64,000 bases of DNA, taken from Actinacidiphila acididurans (lineage in GTDB: Bacteria; Actinomycetota; Actinomycetes; Streptomycetales; Streptomycetaceae). The stretch's first letter is position 1. Each line of letters opens with the position of its first letter. Where the stretch lies: positions 372,001 through 436,000 of the forward strand of contig NZ_JADKYB010000002.1 of assembly GCF_016918855.1 (NCBI RefSeq). Reading direction: 5' to 3'. Both the position numbers and the translations under genes were made by a program. Below, one piece after another: positions 20,413 through 32,254 of this stretch. Below the pieces are notes generated by a model. It saw nothing but the letters and a program-made list of their open reading frames with translations, ran no database searches and was not told the DNA's origin.

Positions 20413-23396
20413 GCGCCACCCAGGCGGTGATCATGGCGCCGCAGGCCCGCGAGAGCCGTACCGGACTCCTGCCGCAGCTTCTGGTCGCGCTGCTGTGCGG
20501 CGGCTACACCACGGGCGCGGCCCTCGGCTGGGGCACCGGTGAACTCGCCCTGATCATGGGCGACTTCGGGCTCGCCGCCGCCTCGGCCACGGCGTGCGTG
20601 TCCGCGCTGCTGTACGGGCGGCGGGTGGCCGGCCCGGCCCGGCCGGCCTGGCTGCTGTTCGCCTTCTCCTCGGCGATGAGCGGCCTCGGCAACTCCATCT
20701 GGGGCTGGTACGAGGTGGTGCTGCGCGAGCCGGTGCCGCAGCCCTCGGTCGCCGACTTCTGCTTCCTGATGTTCGCGCCGCCCGCCATCATCGGCCTGCT
20801 CGTGCTGGCCAAGCGCCCGGTCACCCGGGCCGGCTGGGTGTGCCTGACCCTGGACACCTGGCTGATCGGCGGCTCGCTGCTCACCTTGTCCTGGAGCCTG
20901 GCGCTGGCCCGCACCGCCTCCGCCGACGGCCCGAGCACCGCCCGCACCGCGCTGTCGCTGGCCTACCCGCTGCTGGACATCGTGCTGGTCAGCATGGTGC
21001 TGGCACTGCACTTCCGGCGCTCGGCGGTCAACCGCGCGGCCGTCAACACCGCCATCGCCGCGCTGGCCGTGACCGTGCTGTGCGACGCGCTGTTCACCTC
21101 GCCGCTGCTGCGCGCCCACTACCGCTCCGGCCAGATCCTGGACGCGGGCTGGTTCGCCGGCAGCATGCTGATGGCGTACGCGCCCTGGGTCGGCACCCGC
21201 CAGCCGCAGCCTCCCCGCCGCACCGCCGGCCACCGGGGCACCGGCTCGCTCAGCGCCCTGACCCCGTACCTGGCCGCCGCCGTATGCACCCTGGGCATCC
21301 TCTACAACGTCATCACCGGGCACACCGGCGACCGCGTCGTGCTCTTCACCGGCTGCACCGTGGTGCTGGCCCTGGTGGTCCGGCAGGGCATCATGCTGCT
21401 GGACAACATCGCCCTCACCCAGGAACTCGCCCAGCAGGAGAACCACTTCCGCTCCCTGGTGCAGGGCTCCAGCGACGTCATCATGATCGCCGCCCCCACC
21501 GGTGTGCTGCGGTACGTCAGCCCCGCCGCGCAGGGCGTCTACGGCCGGGACCCGGAGGAGCTGGTCGGCACCGAGTTGGCCGCCCACATCCATCCCGACG
21601 ACCTGGGCCGGGTGGTGCACGAGGTGCGCCGCTTCCTGGCCGCGCCACCCGGGGAGGAGGCCGCCACCCGGATCGAGTGCCGGATCCGCTCGGGCCGCGC
21701 CAAGGGCGCAGTGAAGGACCCGGCCGCCGGAGACCCGGCCCTGGTGCCGGCGCAGGACACCCGCGGGGACGCCGCGACCGGGCCGGGCGCTCCCGCCCGC
21801 GCCGACACCGCCGCAGACGCCGACCTCGACGCGGCCACCGGGCAGGACATCACCGACGGCGCCGCGGCGGGCGGCGACGACCCCGGCTGGCTGTACGTGG
21901 AGTCCAGCGTCAAGCGCTACCAGGGCGGCCTGATCTTCAACAGCCGCGACGTCACCGAGCGGGTGCGGCTCCAGGCCCAGCTCCAGCACAGTGCCTCCCA
22001 CGACCCGCTCACCGACCTGCCCAACCGGGCCCTGTTCACCGAGCGGGTCGGCCAGGCGCTGTCCGGCCGCCGCACCGGCGAGGGCCGGCCCGCGGTGCTC
22101 TACGTCGACCTGGACGGCTTCAAAGCGGTCAACGACACCGCCGGCCACCAGACCGGCGACGAACTGCTGGTGCAGGCCGCACGCCGGCTGCGCGAGGCCC
22201 TGCGGGCCGGCGACACCCCCGCGCGCCTGGGCGGCGACGAGTTCGCGGCCCTGATCACCGGCCCCGAGGACGACCGCGGGCTGCGCGAGCAGCAGGTCCG
22301 GGAGATCGCCGACCGGCTGCGGGCCGTGCTCTCCGAGCCGTACCCGATCGCCGGCCACGAGGGCGGCGAGGTGCGGGTCGGCGCCAGCGTCGGCATCGCC
22401 TTCGCCGAGCCCGGCGTCAGCCCCGGCGAGCTGATGCGCCAGGCCGACCTGGCGATGTACCGGGCCAAGCAGGGCGGCAAGGGCCGGGTCGAGGTGTACG
22501 TCCCGCAACTGCGCGCCGACATGGTGCGCCGCACCGAGCTGGCCGGACGCGTCTGGCGGGCACTGGACGACGGAGAGTTCACCCTGCTGCACCAGCCGGT
22601 GGTCGACCTGTCCGGCGGCCGCATCACCGGAGTGGAGGCCCAGGCCCGCTGGCGCTCCGCACAGGGCATCCTGTTCACCCCCGCGGAGTTCCTGCACGCC
22701 GCCGAGGACACCGACCGCAGCTTAAAGCTGGGGCGGTGGCTGCTGGAGCAGGCCGTCGCCCAAGCCGCGCTGCGGTACGCGGCCGGCCACTGCGTCCCGG
22801 TGACCGTACGGCTGTCCGCCGGCCGGCTGCTGCACCGCGACCTGCCCCCCGACACCATCGAGACCCTGCTCGGCCGGCACGCCCTTCCCCCCGGCGCCCT
22901 GCTGCTGGAGCTGACCGGCGGCGACCCGGGCATTCCGCACGCCGAGCTGGAACGCCGGCTGGCCGCCCTGCGCGCCCTCGGCGTCGGCATCTGTCTCGGC
23001 GGCTTCAGCGGCGGCCACGGGGCGCTGGCCGCCCTGCACAGCCTCCCGGTGGACGCCGTCAAGCTGGACCGCTCCTTCGTGGACGGCCTGGTCGAGTCCA
23101 CCCGGCTGCACAAGATCACCCGCGGGCTGCTGCGGATCGCCGCCGACCTGGGCGTGCGCACCGTCGCCGACGGCGTGGACCGCCCCGAGCAGGTGCAGGC
23201 CCTGCGCGAGATGGGCTGCACCCAAGGCGTGGGCATGGCCTTCTCCGGCCCCCTGGACGAGCATCGGCTGCGCGGCTCGCTCACCCGCGGCCGCTTCCCC
23301 GTACCCCGGGAAACACCCCGTGAACAGGTCACCTCCACCACCCTGCCACCCGCCCCGAGACGTTCGAATGCTGAGACGCCCGTCCCACCGGCTTGA
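20409..23396 (+). CDS. Membrane PAS-GGDEF-EAL protein, likely diguanylate cyclase with decayed EAL
   Basis: Predicted c-di-GMP synthase at the membrane. The 995-residue protein has about nine hydrophobic segments in residues 15-330, a PAS domain (about 340-430, interrupted by an Ala/Asp-rich insert of some 60 residues), and GGDEF at 608-612. An RAGD inhibitory site sits five residues before GGDEF. The EAL-like domain follows. EAL signature residues are lost: EAQ at 743, a GGF loop for DDF, and ADGVD for AEGVE. Residue 772 is encoded by TTA, which would make expression depend on the bldA tRNA. GTG 20409 overlaps the upstream ORF. By position just upstream of ilvB it matches a known S. coelicolor composite GGDEF-EAL gene (recalled synteny). 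Confidence 0.88.
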   Translation: MSATQAVIMAPQARESRTGLLPQLLVALLCGGYTTGAALGWGTGELALIMGDFGLAAASATACVSALLYGRRVAGPARPAWLLFAFSSAMSGLGNSIWGWYEVVLREPVPQPSVADFCFLMFAPPAIIGLLVLAKRPVTRAGWVCLTLDTWLIGGSLLTLSWSLALARTASADGPSTARTALSLAYPLLDIVLVSMVLALHFRRSAVNRAAVNTAIAALAVTVLCDALFTSPLLRAHYRSGQILDAGWFAGSMLMAYAPWVGTRQPQPPRRTAGHRGTGSLSALTPYLAAAVCTLGILYNVITGHTGDRVVLFTGCTVVLALVVRQGIMLLDNIALTQELAQQENHFRSLVQGSSDVIMIAAPTGVLRYVSPAAQGVYGRDPEELVGTELAAHIHPDDLGRVVHEVRRFLAAPPGEEAATRIECRIRSGRAKGAVKDPAAGDPALVPAQDTRGDAATGPGAPARADTAADADLDAATGQDITDGAAAGGDDPGWLYVESSVKRYQGGLIFNSRDVTERVRLQAQLQHSASHDPLTDLPNRALFTERVGQALSGRRTGEGRPAVLYVDLDGFKAVNDTAGHQTGDELLVQAARRLREALRAGDTPARLGGDEFAALITGPEDDRGLREQQVREIADRLRAVLSEPYPIAGHEGGEVRVGASVGIAFAEPGVSPGELMRQADLAMYRAKQGGKGRVEVYVPQLRADMVRRTELAGRVWRALDDGEFTLLHQPVVDLSGGRITGVEAQARWRSAQGILFTPAEFLHAAEDTDRSLKLGRWLLEQAVAQAALRYAAGHCVPVTVRLSAGRLLHRDLPPDTIETLLGRHALPPGALLLELTGGDPGIPHAELERRLAALRALGVGICLGGFSGGHGALAALHSLPVDAVKLDRSFVDGLVESTRLHKITRGLLRIAADLGVRTVADGVDRPEQVQALREMGCTQGVGMAFSGPLDEHRLRGSLTRGRFPVPRETPREQVTSTTLPPAPRRSNAETPVPPA

Positions 23397-23429
23397 CACC
23401 CCCCGGGCCACCGGAGGAAGGTCAAGGCC

Positions 23430-23471
23430 ATGCGCACCCGAATTCTCGTACTTGGAAAGCGCGTCGGCTGA
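23430..23471 (+). CDS. ilvB leader peptide
   Basis: A 13-codon ORF encoding MRTRILVLGKRVG, preceded by GGAGGAAGG. The run Ile-Leu-Val-Leu names exactly the three branched-chain amino acids. Three of the four codons (att, gta, ctt) are rare in this GC-rich genome, which would sensitise the ribosome to charged tRNA supply. With the terminator at 23506-23539 it forms a classical transcription attenuator for ilvB. Such leaders are known for actinobacterial ilvB operons. Confidence 0.88.
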   Translation: MRTRILVLGKRVG

Positions 23472-23505
23472 CCGAGGCCCCAGGCCTCACCCCCACCGGC
23501 GCGCT

Positions 23506-23539
23506 CCCCTCGCTTGCCTCACGGCACGAGGGGTTTTTT
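23506..23539 (+). terminator. ilvB attenuator terminator
   Basis: CCCCTCG (23506-23512) pairs with CGAGGGG (23527-23533). An inner TGCC/GGCA stem closes a four-base loop, and six Ts follow. This is one of only two T-rich intrinsic terminators of this strength ahead of a biosynthetic gene in the window. CGAGG at 23473-23477, just after the leader stop, can pair with CCTCG of the 5' arm as an antiterminator. Confidence 0.88.
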
Positions 23540-23639
23540 GTTGTCCGGCGTTGCGCCGGCGACACCCCGGCCCCCCAATGGTCCGGCCCTTGCCGTCCGG
23601 ACCCGAGCAAACCCTCATCTTCGAGAGAAGAGAACGCAG

Positions 23640-27198
<3,559 letters not shown>

Positions 27199-27259
27199 GC
27201 CCCTCGCCGAGGCCGCGCCCGGGCGAGTGACCGGGCCCGATCGGGCCTCACCCGTACGG

Positions 27260-27288
27260 GCCCCCGGCTGCCTGCGGCCGGGGGCTTT
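27260..27288 (+). terminator. Terminator after ilvC
   Basis: GCCCCCGGC (27260-27268) and GCCGGGGGC (27277-27285) form a 9-bp stem followed by TTTG. The rest of the 281-bp gap to serA should hold the serA promoter; I see no further gene there. Confidence 0.8.
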
Positions 27289-27479
27289 GTACGAAGCGAA
27301 GCAACCCCTCCGGGTGATCCTGCCAATTCGGCGCAGGGCCTGATTCAGGTCGCCGATACACTCCCTTAACAAGCGCGTCAGGCTCACAGCGTCGTGCGTC
27401 TTCCACGCGGCTAGCCATCCCCGCCTCCTGGAGCGGTCGCACGGGACCGGCCGCCCACGAAGGACCAAGTGAGGACCAC

Positions 27480-29072
27480 GTGAGCCAGAAGCCTGTCGTA
27501 CTCATCGCAGAAGAGCTGTCGCCCGCCACGGTGGACGCGCTCGGTCCGGACTTCGACATCCGGCACTGCAACGGCGCGGACCGAGCCGATCTGCTGTCCG
27601 CGATCCCCGAGGCCGACGCCATCCTCATCCGCAGCGCCACCAAGGTGGACGCCGAGGCCATCGCCGCCGCCCGCAAGCTGCGCGTGGTCGCCCGGGCCGG
27701 CGTCGGCCTGGACAACGTGGACGTCTCCGCCGCCACCAAGGCCGGCGTGATGGTCGTCAACGCGCCGACCTCCAACATCGTCACCGCCGCCGAGCTGGCC
27801 TGCGGGCTGATCATCGCCACGGCCCGCAACATCGCCTCGGCCAATACCGCGCTCAAGGGCGGCGAGTGGAAGCGGAACAAGTACACCGGCGTCGAGCTGA
27901 GCGAGAAGACCCTCGGCGTGGTGGGCCTGGGCCGGATCGGCGTCCTGGTCGCCCAGCGGATGAGCGCCTTCGGCATGAAGGTCGTCGCCTACGACCCGTA
28001 CGTGCAGCCCGCCCGCGCCGCCCAGATGGGCGTCAAGCTGCTGACCCTGGACGAGCTGCTGGAGAGCTCCGACTTCATCACCGTCCACCTGCCCAAGACG
28101 CCCGAGACGATCGGCCTGATCGGCGACGAGGCGCTGCACAAGGTCAAGCCGTCGGTGCGGATCGTCAACGCGGCCCGCGGCGGCATCGTGGACGAGGAGG
28201 CGCTGGCCTCCGCGCTCAAGGAGGGCCGGGTGGCCGGCGCGGGCCTGGACGTGTACTCCAAGGAGCCGTGCACTGACTCGCCGCTGTTCCAGTTCGACAA
28301 CGTGGTGGCCACCCCGCACCTGGGCGCCTCCACCGACGAGGCCCAGGAGAAGGCGGGCATCGCGGTCGCCAGGTCGGTACGGCTGGCGCTGGCCGGCGAG
28401 CTGGTGCCGGACGCGGTCAACGTGCAGGGCGGCGTCATCGCCGAGGACGTCAAGCCCGGCCTGCCGCTGGCCGAGAAGCTGGGCCGGATCTTCACCGCGC
28501 TGGCCGGCGAGGTCGCCGCCCGGCTCGACGTCGAGGTGTGCGGCGAGATCACCCAGCACGACGTGAAGATCCTCGAACTGAGCGCGCTCAAGGGCGTGTT
28601 CGAGGACGTGGTGGCCGAGACGGTCTCCTACGTCAACGCGCCGCTGTTCGCCCAGGAGCGCGGCGTCGAGGTGCGGCTGACCACCAGCTCCGAGTCGCCC
28701 AACCACCGCAACCTCGTCACCGTCCGCGGCACCCTCGCCGACGGCGCCGAGGTCGCGATCTCCGGCACCCTGTCCGGCGTCAAGAACCTCCAGAAGATCG
28801 TCGCCGTCGGCGACCACGACGTCGACCTCGCCCTGGCCGAGCACATGGTCTTCCTCACCTACACCGACCGCCCCGGCGTCGTCGGCACGATCGGCCGCAT
28901 CCTCGGCGAGGTCGGCGTCAACATCGCCGGCATGCAGGTCGCCCGTGCGGCGGCCGGCGGCGATGCCCTCGTCGCTCTCACGGTCGACTCCACGATTCCC
29001 GCGGGCGTGCTCGCGGACATCGCCTCCGAGATCGGGGCGACCTCCGCGCGCGCGGTGAACCTGGAGGACTGA
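27480..29072 (+). CDS. serA: D-3-phosphoglycerate dehydrogenase (type 1, with ASB and ACT domains)
   Basis: First step of serine synthesis: oxidises 3-phosphoglycerate with NAD+. The 530-residue protein has the NAD motif VGLGRIG, catalytic Arg in NAARGGIVDEE, Glu in YSKEP and His in TPHLGAST. An intervening allosteric substrate-binding domain follows, and a C-terminal ACT domain (from about residue 455, VFLTYTDRPGVVGTIG). The length and ASB domain match the actinobacterial type. GTG 27480 follows GTGAGGACCAC. It has its own promoter region after the ilvC terminator. Confidence 0.97.
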   Translation: MSQKPVVLIAEELSPATVDALGPDFDIRHCNGADRADLLSAIPEADAILIRSATKVDAEAIAAARKLRVVARAGVGLDNVDVSAATKAGVMVVNAPTSNIVTAAELACGLIIATARNIASANTALKGGEWKRNKYTGVELSEKTLGVVGLGRIGVLVAQRMSAFGMKVVAYDPYVQPARAAQMGVKLLTLDELLESSDFITVHLPKTPETIGLIGDEALHKVKPSVRIVNAARGGIVDEEALASALKEGRVAGAGLDVYSKEPCTDSPLFQFDNVVATPHLGASTDEAQEKAGIAVARSVRLALAGELVPDAVNVQGGVIAEDVKPGLPLAEKLGRIFTALAGEVAARLDVEVCGEITQHDVKILELSALKGVFEDVVAETVSYVNAPLFAQERGVEVRLTTSSESPNHRNLVTVRGTLADGAEVAISGTLSGVKNLQKIVAVGDHDVDLALAEHMVFLTYTDRPGVVGTIGRILGEVGVNIAGMQVARAAAGGDALVALTVDSTIPAGVLADIASEIGATSARAVNLED

Positions 29073-29094
29073 GGCGCAGGGTTCGCTTTTCGTC

Positions 29095-29140
29095 AACGTC
29101 GGTGCCGCTGCTCACTCATTTGGGTGGCGGCACTGACGTT
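29095..29140. repeat. Imperfect inverted repeat after serA
   Basis: Arms 29095-29108 and 29127-29140 match at 13 of 14 pairs, with an 18-base loop. It may be the serA terminator or a site controlling the Uma2 gene that starts 52 bp later. Confidence 0.5.
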
Positions 29141-29192
29141 TCCCGGCGCTAGTCTGATCAGCGCGGACAGAATCGCGTCCATGGGAGGAATG

Positions 29193-29777
29193 ATGATCGC
29201 TGAACCGCTTCCGGCCTGGGCATTTCCACCGCCGGGCGGCTTCACCGAGGAGGACTTGGACCGCATCCCCGATCTCCCGCCGCACACGGAATTGATCGAC
29301 GGAAGCCTCGTCTTCGTGAGTCCGCAGAAGAGTTTTCACGCGCTGGCCATTGAGCTGCTGGTCTACGCACTGCGAAGCCATGCTCCGGCCGACCTGCGGG
29401 TGCGCCGGGAGATGACCATCGTCCTGAACAAGCGCAACAGGCCGGAGCCCGACCTCACGATCGTGCGGGCCGAGGCAGTGTCCGCTTCAGGCGATGAGAC
29501 GAAATACCAGGCGGAAGACGTTGTGCTGGCCGTGGAGGTCATGTCGCCCGAGTCCGAGGAGCGCGACCGCGACCGCAAACCGCAGCTGTACGCCCGGGCC
29601 GGCATCCCGCACTTCTGGCGGATTGAGCAGGGCCAAGGCCGTCGCCCCGTGATCTATGTCTACGAGCTCGACAAGGCGACGGCCACCTATGTGCCGACCG
29701 GCATCTTTCACGACCGGCTCAAGCTGACCGTGCCGTTCGACCTGGACATCGACCTGACCGAGATCGACAACCTGTAA
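29193..29777 (+). CDS. Uma2-family (DUF820) PD-(D/E)XK nuclease-like protein
   Basis: Predicted restriction-endonuclease-like protein of unknown role; these are numerous in streptomycetes and other multicellular bacteria. The 194-residue product shows the family core: PEPDLTIV (catalytic Asp), LAVEVMSPESEERDR (Glu) and the KPQLYARAGIPHFWRI helix with a lysine. Two ATGs are adjacent (29190, 29193); GGGAGG fits the second better. Codon usage is less biased than in its neighbours, with more A/T in third positions. It stands alone between serA and the put genes and ends seven bases before the convergent pucR-type gene. This suggests lateral insertion into a core region. Confidence 0.85.
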   Translation: MIAEPLPAWAFPPPGGFTEEDLDRIPDLPPHTELIDGSLVFVSPQKSFHALAIELLVYALRSHAPADLRVRREMTIVLNKRNRPEPDLTIVRAEAVSASGDETKYQAEDVVLAVEVMSPESEERDRDRKPQLYARAGIPHFWRIEQGQGRRPVIYVYELDKATATYVPTGIFHDRLKLTVPFDLDIDLTEIDNL

Positions 29778-29784
29778 GCCACTC

Positions 29785-30993
29785 CTAGAGCCGCGCCGCC
29801 TTGAGCGCCATGTGCAGCAGCAGCCGCGCTTCCCCGTCGGAGAGGTCGAGGCCGGTGAGTTGTTCGATGCGGGAGAGGCGGTAGTAGAGGGTCTGGCGGT
29901 GGATGGCCAGGGCGGTGGCCGTGCGGCCGGCCTGGCCGGCGTGGTCGAGGAAGACCTCGGCGGTGTGGGCGAGTTCGTGGTGGGCCGGGGCGAGCAGGGG
30001 GGCGACGGCGGGGTCGGGTGCGGCGCCCGGGGGGAGGGCGGTGAGCAGGCGGTAGGGGCCGAGGCTGGACCACTTGGCGATGGGGCCGAGCAGGGGCTGG
30101 GCGTGGGCGGCCCGGGCGGCGTCGACCGCCTCGTGCCAGGCGTCCGGGAGTTCGGCCAGCGAGGTGCGGCTCGTACTGAGTCCCGCCACCGCGTCCGGGA
30201 TGCCGGCCTGGTCGAGCAGGCGGGCCGCCGCGGTGCGGGCCGCGGCGAGCAGGTGGGCGGACCGCAGCCGTACCAGGAGGGCGATCAGTTCGGCGCGGGT
30301 CCCGCCGTGCGGGCCCGGCACCCGGGCCAGCGCGGCGGCGGAGGGAATGCTGCGCAGCCCGGGAAGCTCGCCCAGCCGTTCCCCCTCGCCGCCGTATTCG
30401 GGGGCGGCCCCGGCCGAGGGTGGCAGCGGCGGGATGCGGACGCACACCAGGGCGTGCGGCTCGTCCGCGTCCGGGCCCAGCGCCGTACGCAGCGTCTCCT
30501 CGGCGGAGTCCCGTGCGGCCCGGCCGCCCGCGGTCAGCAGGGCCCGCAGCGCCCGCCCGGCCTCCGCCCCGGCCAGCGACAGTGCCGCCAGCCGCTCGCC
30601 GATCCGGGCGGCCGCGGCCATCGCGGCGCCGAGTTGCGCGGGGGAGTGCTCGGCCTCGTCCAGCAGCCACACGTAGCCGTAGACGAAGCCGCCGTGCCGT
30701 ACCGGCAGGCACAGCCGGCCGCGCAGCACCCCGGCGTCCGGCGCCGCCGGGATCCGGACCGGACCGGTCGCGTGCGCGATGCCGTACCGCTCGAACCAGG
30801 TGCGGACCTCGGCGGTGGAGCGGCGGGTGAGGATGGAACGGGTGCGCACCGGGTCCATCGCGCCCGCGTCCTCGCTGTCGTGCACCCCGAAGGCGATCAG
30901 CCGGAAGTCCCGGTCCTCCAGGGTCGCGGGCGCGCCCAGCAGCGCCGACACCTCGTCCACGAGCTCCTGGAAGTCCCCGTACTCTCCGGTCAC
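29785..30993 (-). CDS. PucR/CdaR-family regulator of proline catabolism
   Basis: Transcription regulator divergent from the proline dehydrogenase gene and so probably its controller (PutR-like). The 402-residue protein has an N-terminal sensor region, a GGDEF-like relict middle and a C-terminal PucR helix-turn-helix ([19 protein letters not shown]). I chose GTG 30993, with AGGGAG nine bases upstream. An in-frame ATG at 31011 has no ribosome site and lies inside a 22-bp perfect palindrome, which is more likely an operator. It is convergent with the Uma2 gene. Proline or P5C is the likely effector, by context only. Confidence 0.85.
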   Translation of the reverse strand: MTGEYGDFQELVDEVSALLGAPATLEDRDFRLIAFGVHDSEDAGAMDPVRTRSILTRRSTAEVRTWFERYGIAHATGPVRIPAAPDAGVLRGRLCLPVRHGGFVYGYVWLLDEAEHSPAQLGAAMAAAARIGERLAALSLAGAEAGRALRALLTAGGRAARDSAEETLRTALGPDADEPHALVCVRIPPLPPSAGAAPEYGGEGERLGELPGLRSIPSAAALARVPGPHGGTRAELIALLVRLRSAHLLAAARTAAARLLDQAGIPDAVAGLSTSRTSLAELPDAWHEAVDAARAAHAQPLLGPIAKWSSLGPYRLLTALPPGAAPDPAVAPLLAPAHHELAHTAEVFLDHAGQAGRTATALAIHRQTLYYRLSRIEQLTGLDLSDGEARLLLHMALKAARL

Positions 30994-31004
30994 ACCCTCA
31001 TTCT

Positions 31005-31026
31005 CCCTCATACATCTGTATGAGGG
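31005..31026. promoter_or_regulatory. 22-bp palindromic operator between pucR-type gene and proline dehydrogenase
   Basis: CCCTCATACA (31005-31014) and TGTATGAGGG (31017-31026) are perfect 10-bp arms around TC. It lies 12 bp from the regulator's chosen GTG and about 160 bp before the proline dehydrogenase start. The likely role is autoregulation and put control. Confidence 0.7.
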
Positions 31027-31187
31027 ACGACCCCGGTATGCGTGACAGGTGTCGATGGTTCAGCGGGTAGGCGAACCCTAGATTCACGCTGACGGGACCC
31101 TCGCACCGAACAGCCGGACGGAACGGCCACCGGTTCGGCGGGTCCCGCAAGCCGACAACCGTACCGCCCGCGCCCAAGGAGCCCCCC

Positions 31188-32120
31188 GTGCTCGGTCCCG
31201 TGCTGCTCGCCGCCTCGCGCAGCGACCGTATGCGCCGCGTCGTCGCCTCCGCCCCGGTCACCCGGCCCGTGGTGAACCGCTTCATCGCCGGGGACGAGCT
31301 GCACCCCGCCCTGGACACCGTCCGCGGGCTGACCGCCGCAGGCCTGTACGTCACCCTCGACCACCTCGGCGAGGACGTCACCGACCGCGCGACCGCGCTG
31401 GCCACCCGCGACGCCTACCTGCGGCTGCTGGAGGCGCTGGACGCCGACGGCCTGGCCGGGCGCGCCGAGGTCTCGGTGAAGCTGTCCGCCTTCGGCCAGT
31501 CCCTGCCCGACGGCGGCCACGACGTCGCCCTTGCGAACGTGCGCCGGGTCGCCGAGCTGGCCACCTCCGCCGGCACCACCGTCACCCTCGACATGGAGGA
31601 CCACACCACCGTCGACTCGACGCTGGCCGTCCTGCGCGAACTGCGCCACGACCACCCCGGCACCGGCGCGGTCCTCCAGTCGTACCTGTTCCGCACCGAG
31701 GACGACGCCCGCGCGCTCGCCGTCGAGGGCTCCCGGGTCCGGCTGGTCAAGGGCGCCTACAAGGAGCCGGCCTCGGTCGCCTTCCAGGACCGGCGCGCGG
31801 TCGACAAGGCGTACGTCCGCGCCCTGCGCACCCTGTTCGCCGGCGCCGGCTACCCCATGGTCGGCTCGCACGACCCGCGCATGATCGCCATAGCCCAGGA
31901 ACTGGCCACCCGTAACCACCGTGCGCCGGGCAGCTACGAGTTCCAGATGCTCTACGGCATCCGCACCGCCGAACAGCGCCGCCTGGCCGACCAGGGGGAA
32001 CGTATGCGTATTTACGTGCCGTACGGCGCAGACTGGTACGGGTACTTCATGCGCCGGCTCGCCGAGCGCCCGGCGAACCTCGCCTTCTTCCTCCGCTCGT
32101 TCGTGCCCGCGGGTCGCTGA
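31188..32120 (+). CDS. putA: Proline dehydrogenase
   Basis: FAD enzyme oxidising proline to P5C, the first step of proline catabolism. The 310-residue monofunctional protein has the ProDH barrel with LDMEDHTTVDSTL, RLVKGAYKEP (substrate/FAD region) and GSHDPRMI. The C-terminal YVPYGADWYGYFMRRLAERPAN segment is the conserved substrate-binding helix with its RR pair. GTG 31188 has AAGGAG upstream. The next gene, 134 bp on, supplies the second step. Unlike E. coli PutA, the two activities are separate proteins; the gene is called pruB in some streptomycete annotations. Confidence 0.94.
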   Translation: MLGPVLLAASRSDRMRRVVASAPVTRPVVNRFIAGDELHPALDTVRGLTAAGLYVTLDHLGEDVTDRATALATRDAYLRLLEALDADGLAGRAEVSVKLSAFGQSLPDGGHDVALANVRRVAELATSAGTTVTLDMEDHTTVDSTLAVLRELRHDHPGTGAVLQSYLFRTEDDARALAVEGSRVRLVKGAYKEPASVAFQDRRAVDKAYVRALRTLFAGAGYPMVGSHDPRMIAIAQELATRNHRAPGSYEFQMLYGIRTAEQRRLADQGERMRIYVPYGADWYGYFMRRLAERPANLAFFLRSFVPAGR

Positions 32121-32254
32121 CCCGCTTCCGACGGCTCCCGGCAGACCGCCGGAGCACCCGCCGTACGGCCGGGCCCCACGACGGTCCGGCCGTACGGCCC
32201 CCGACCCCGACCCACCGACCACTCGACCGACGACTCGACGAGGAGAGACGCTTC

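Noticed and set aside
27199..27479. Serine-responsive leader peptide before serA
   Set aside because: No short ORF with a Ser run or an attenuator hairpin adjacent to serA was found.
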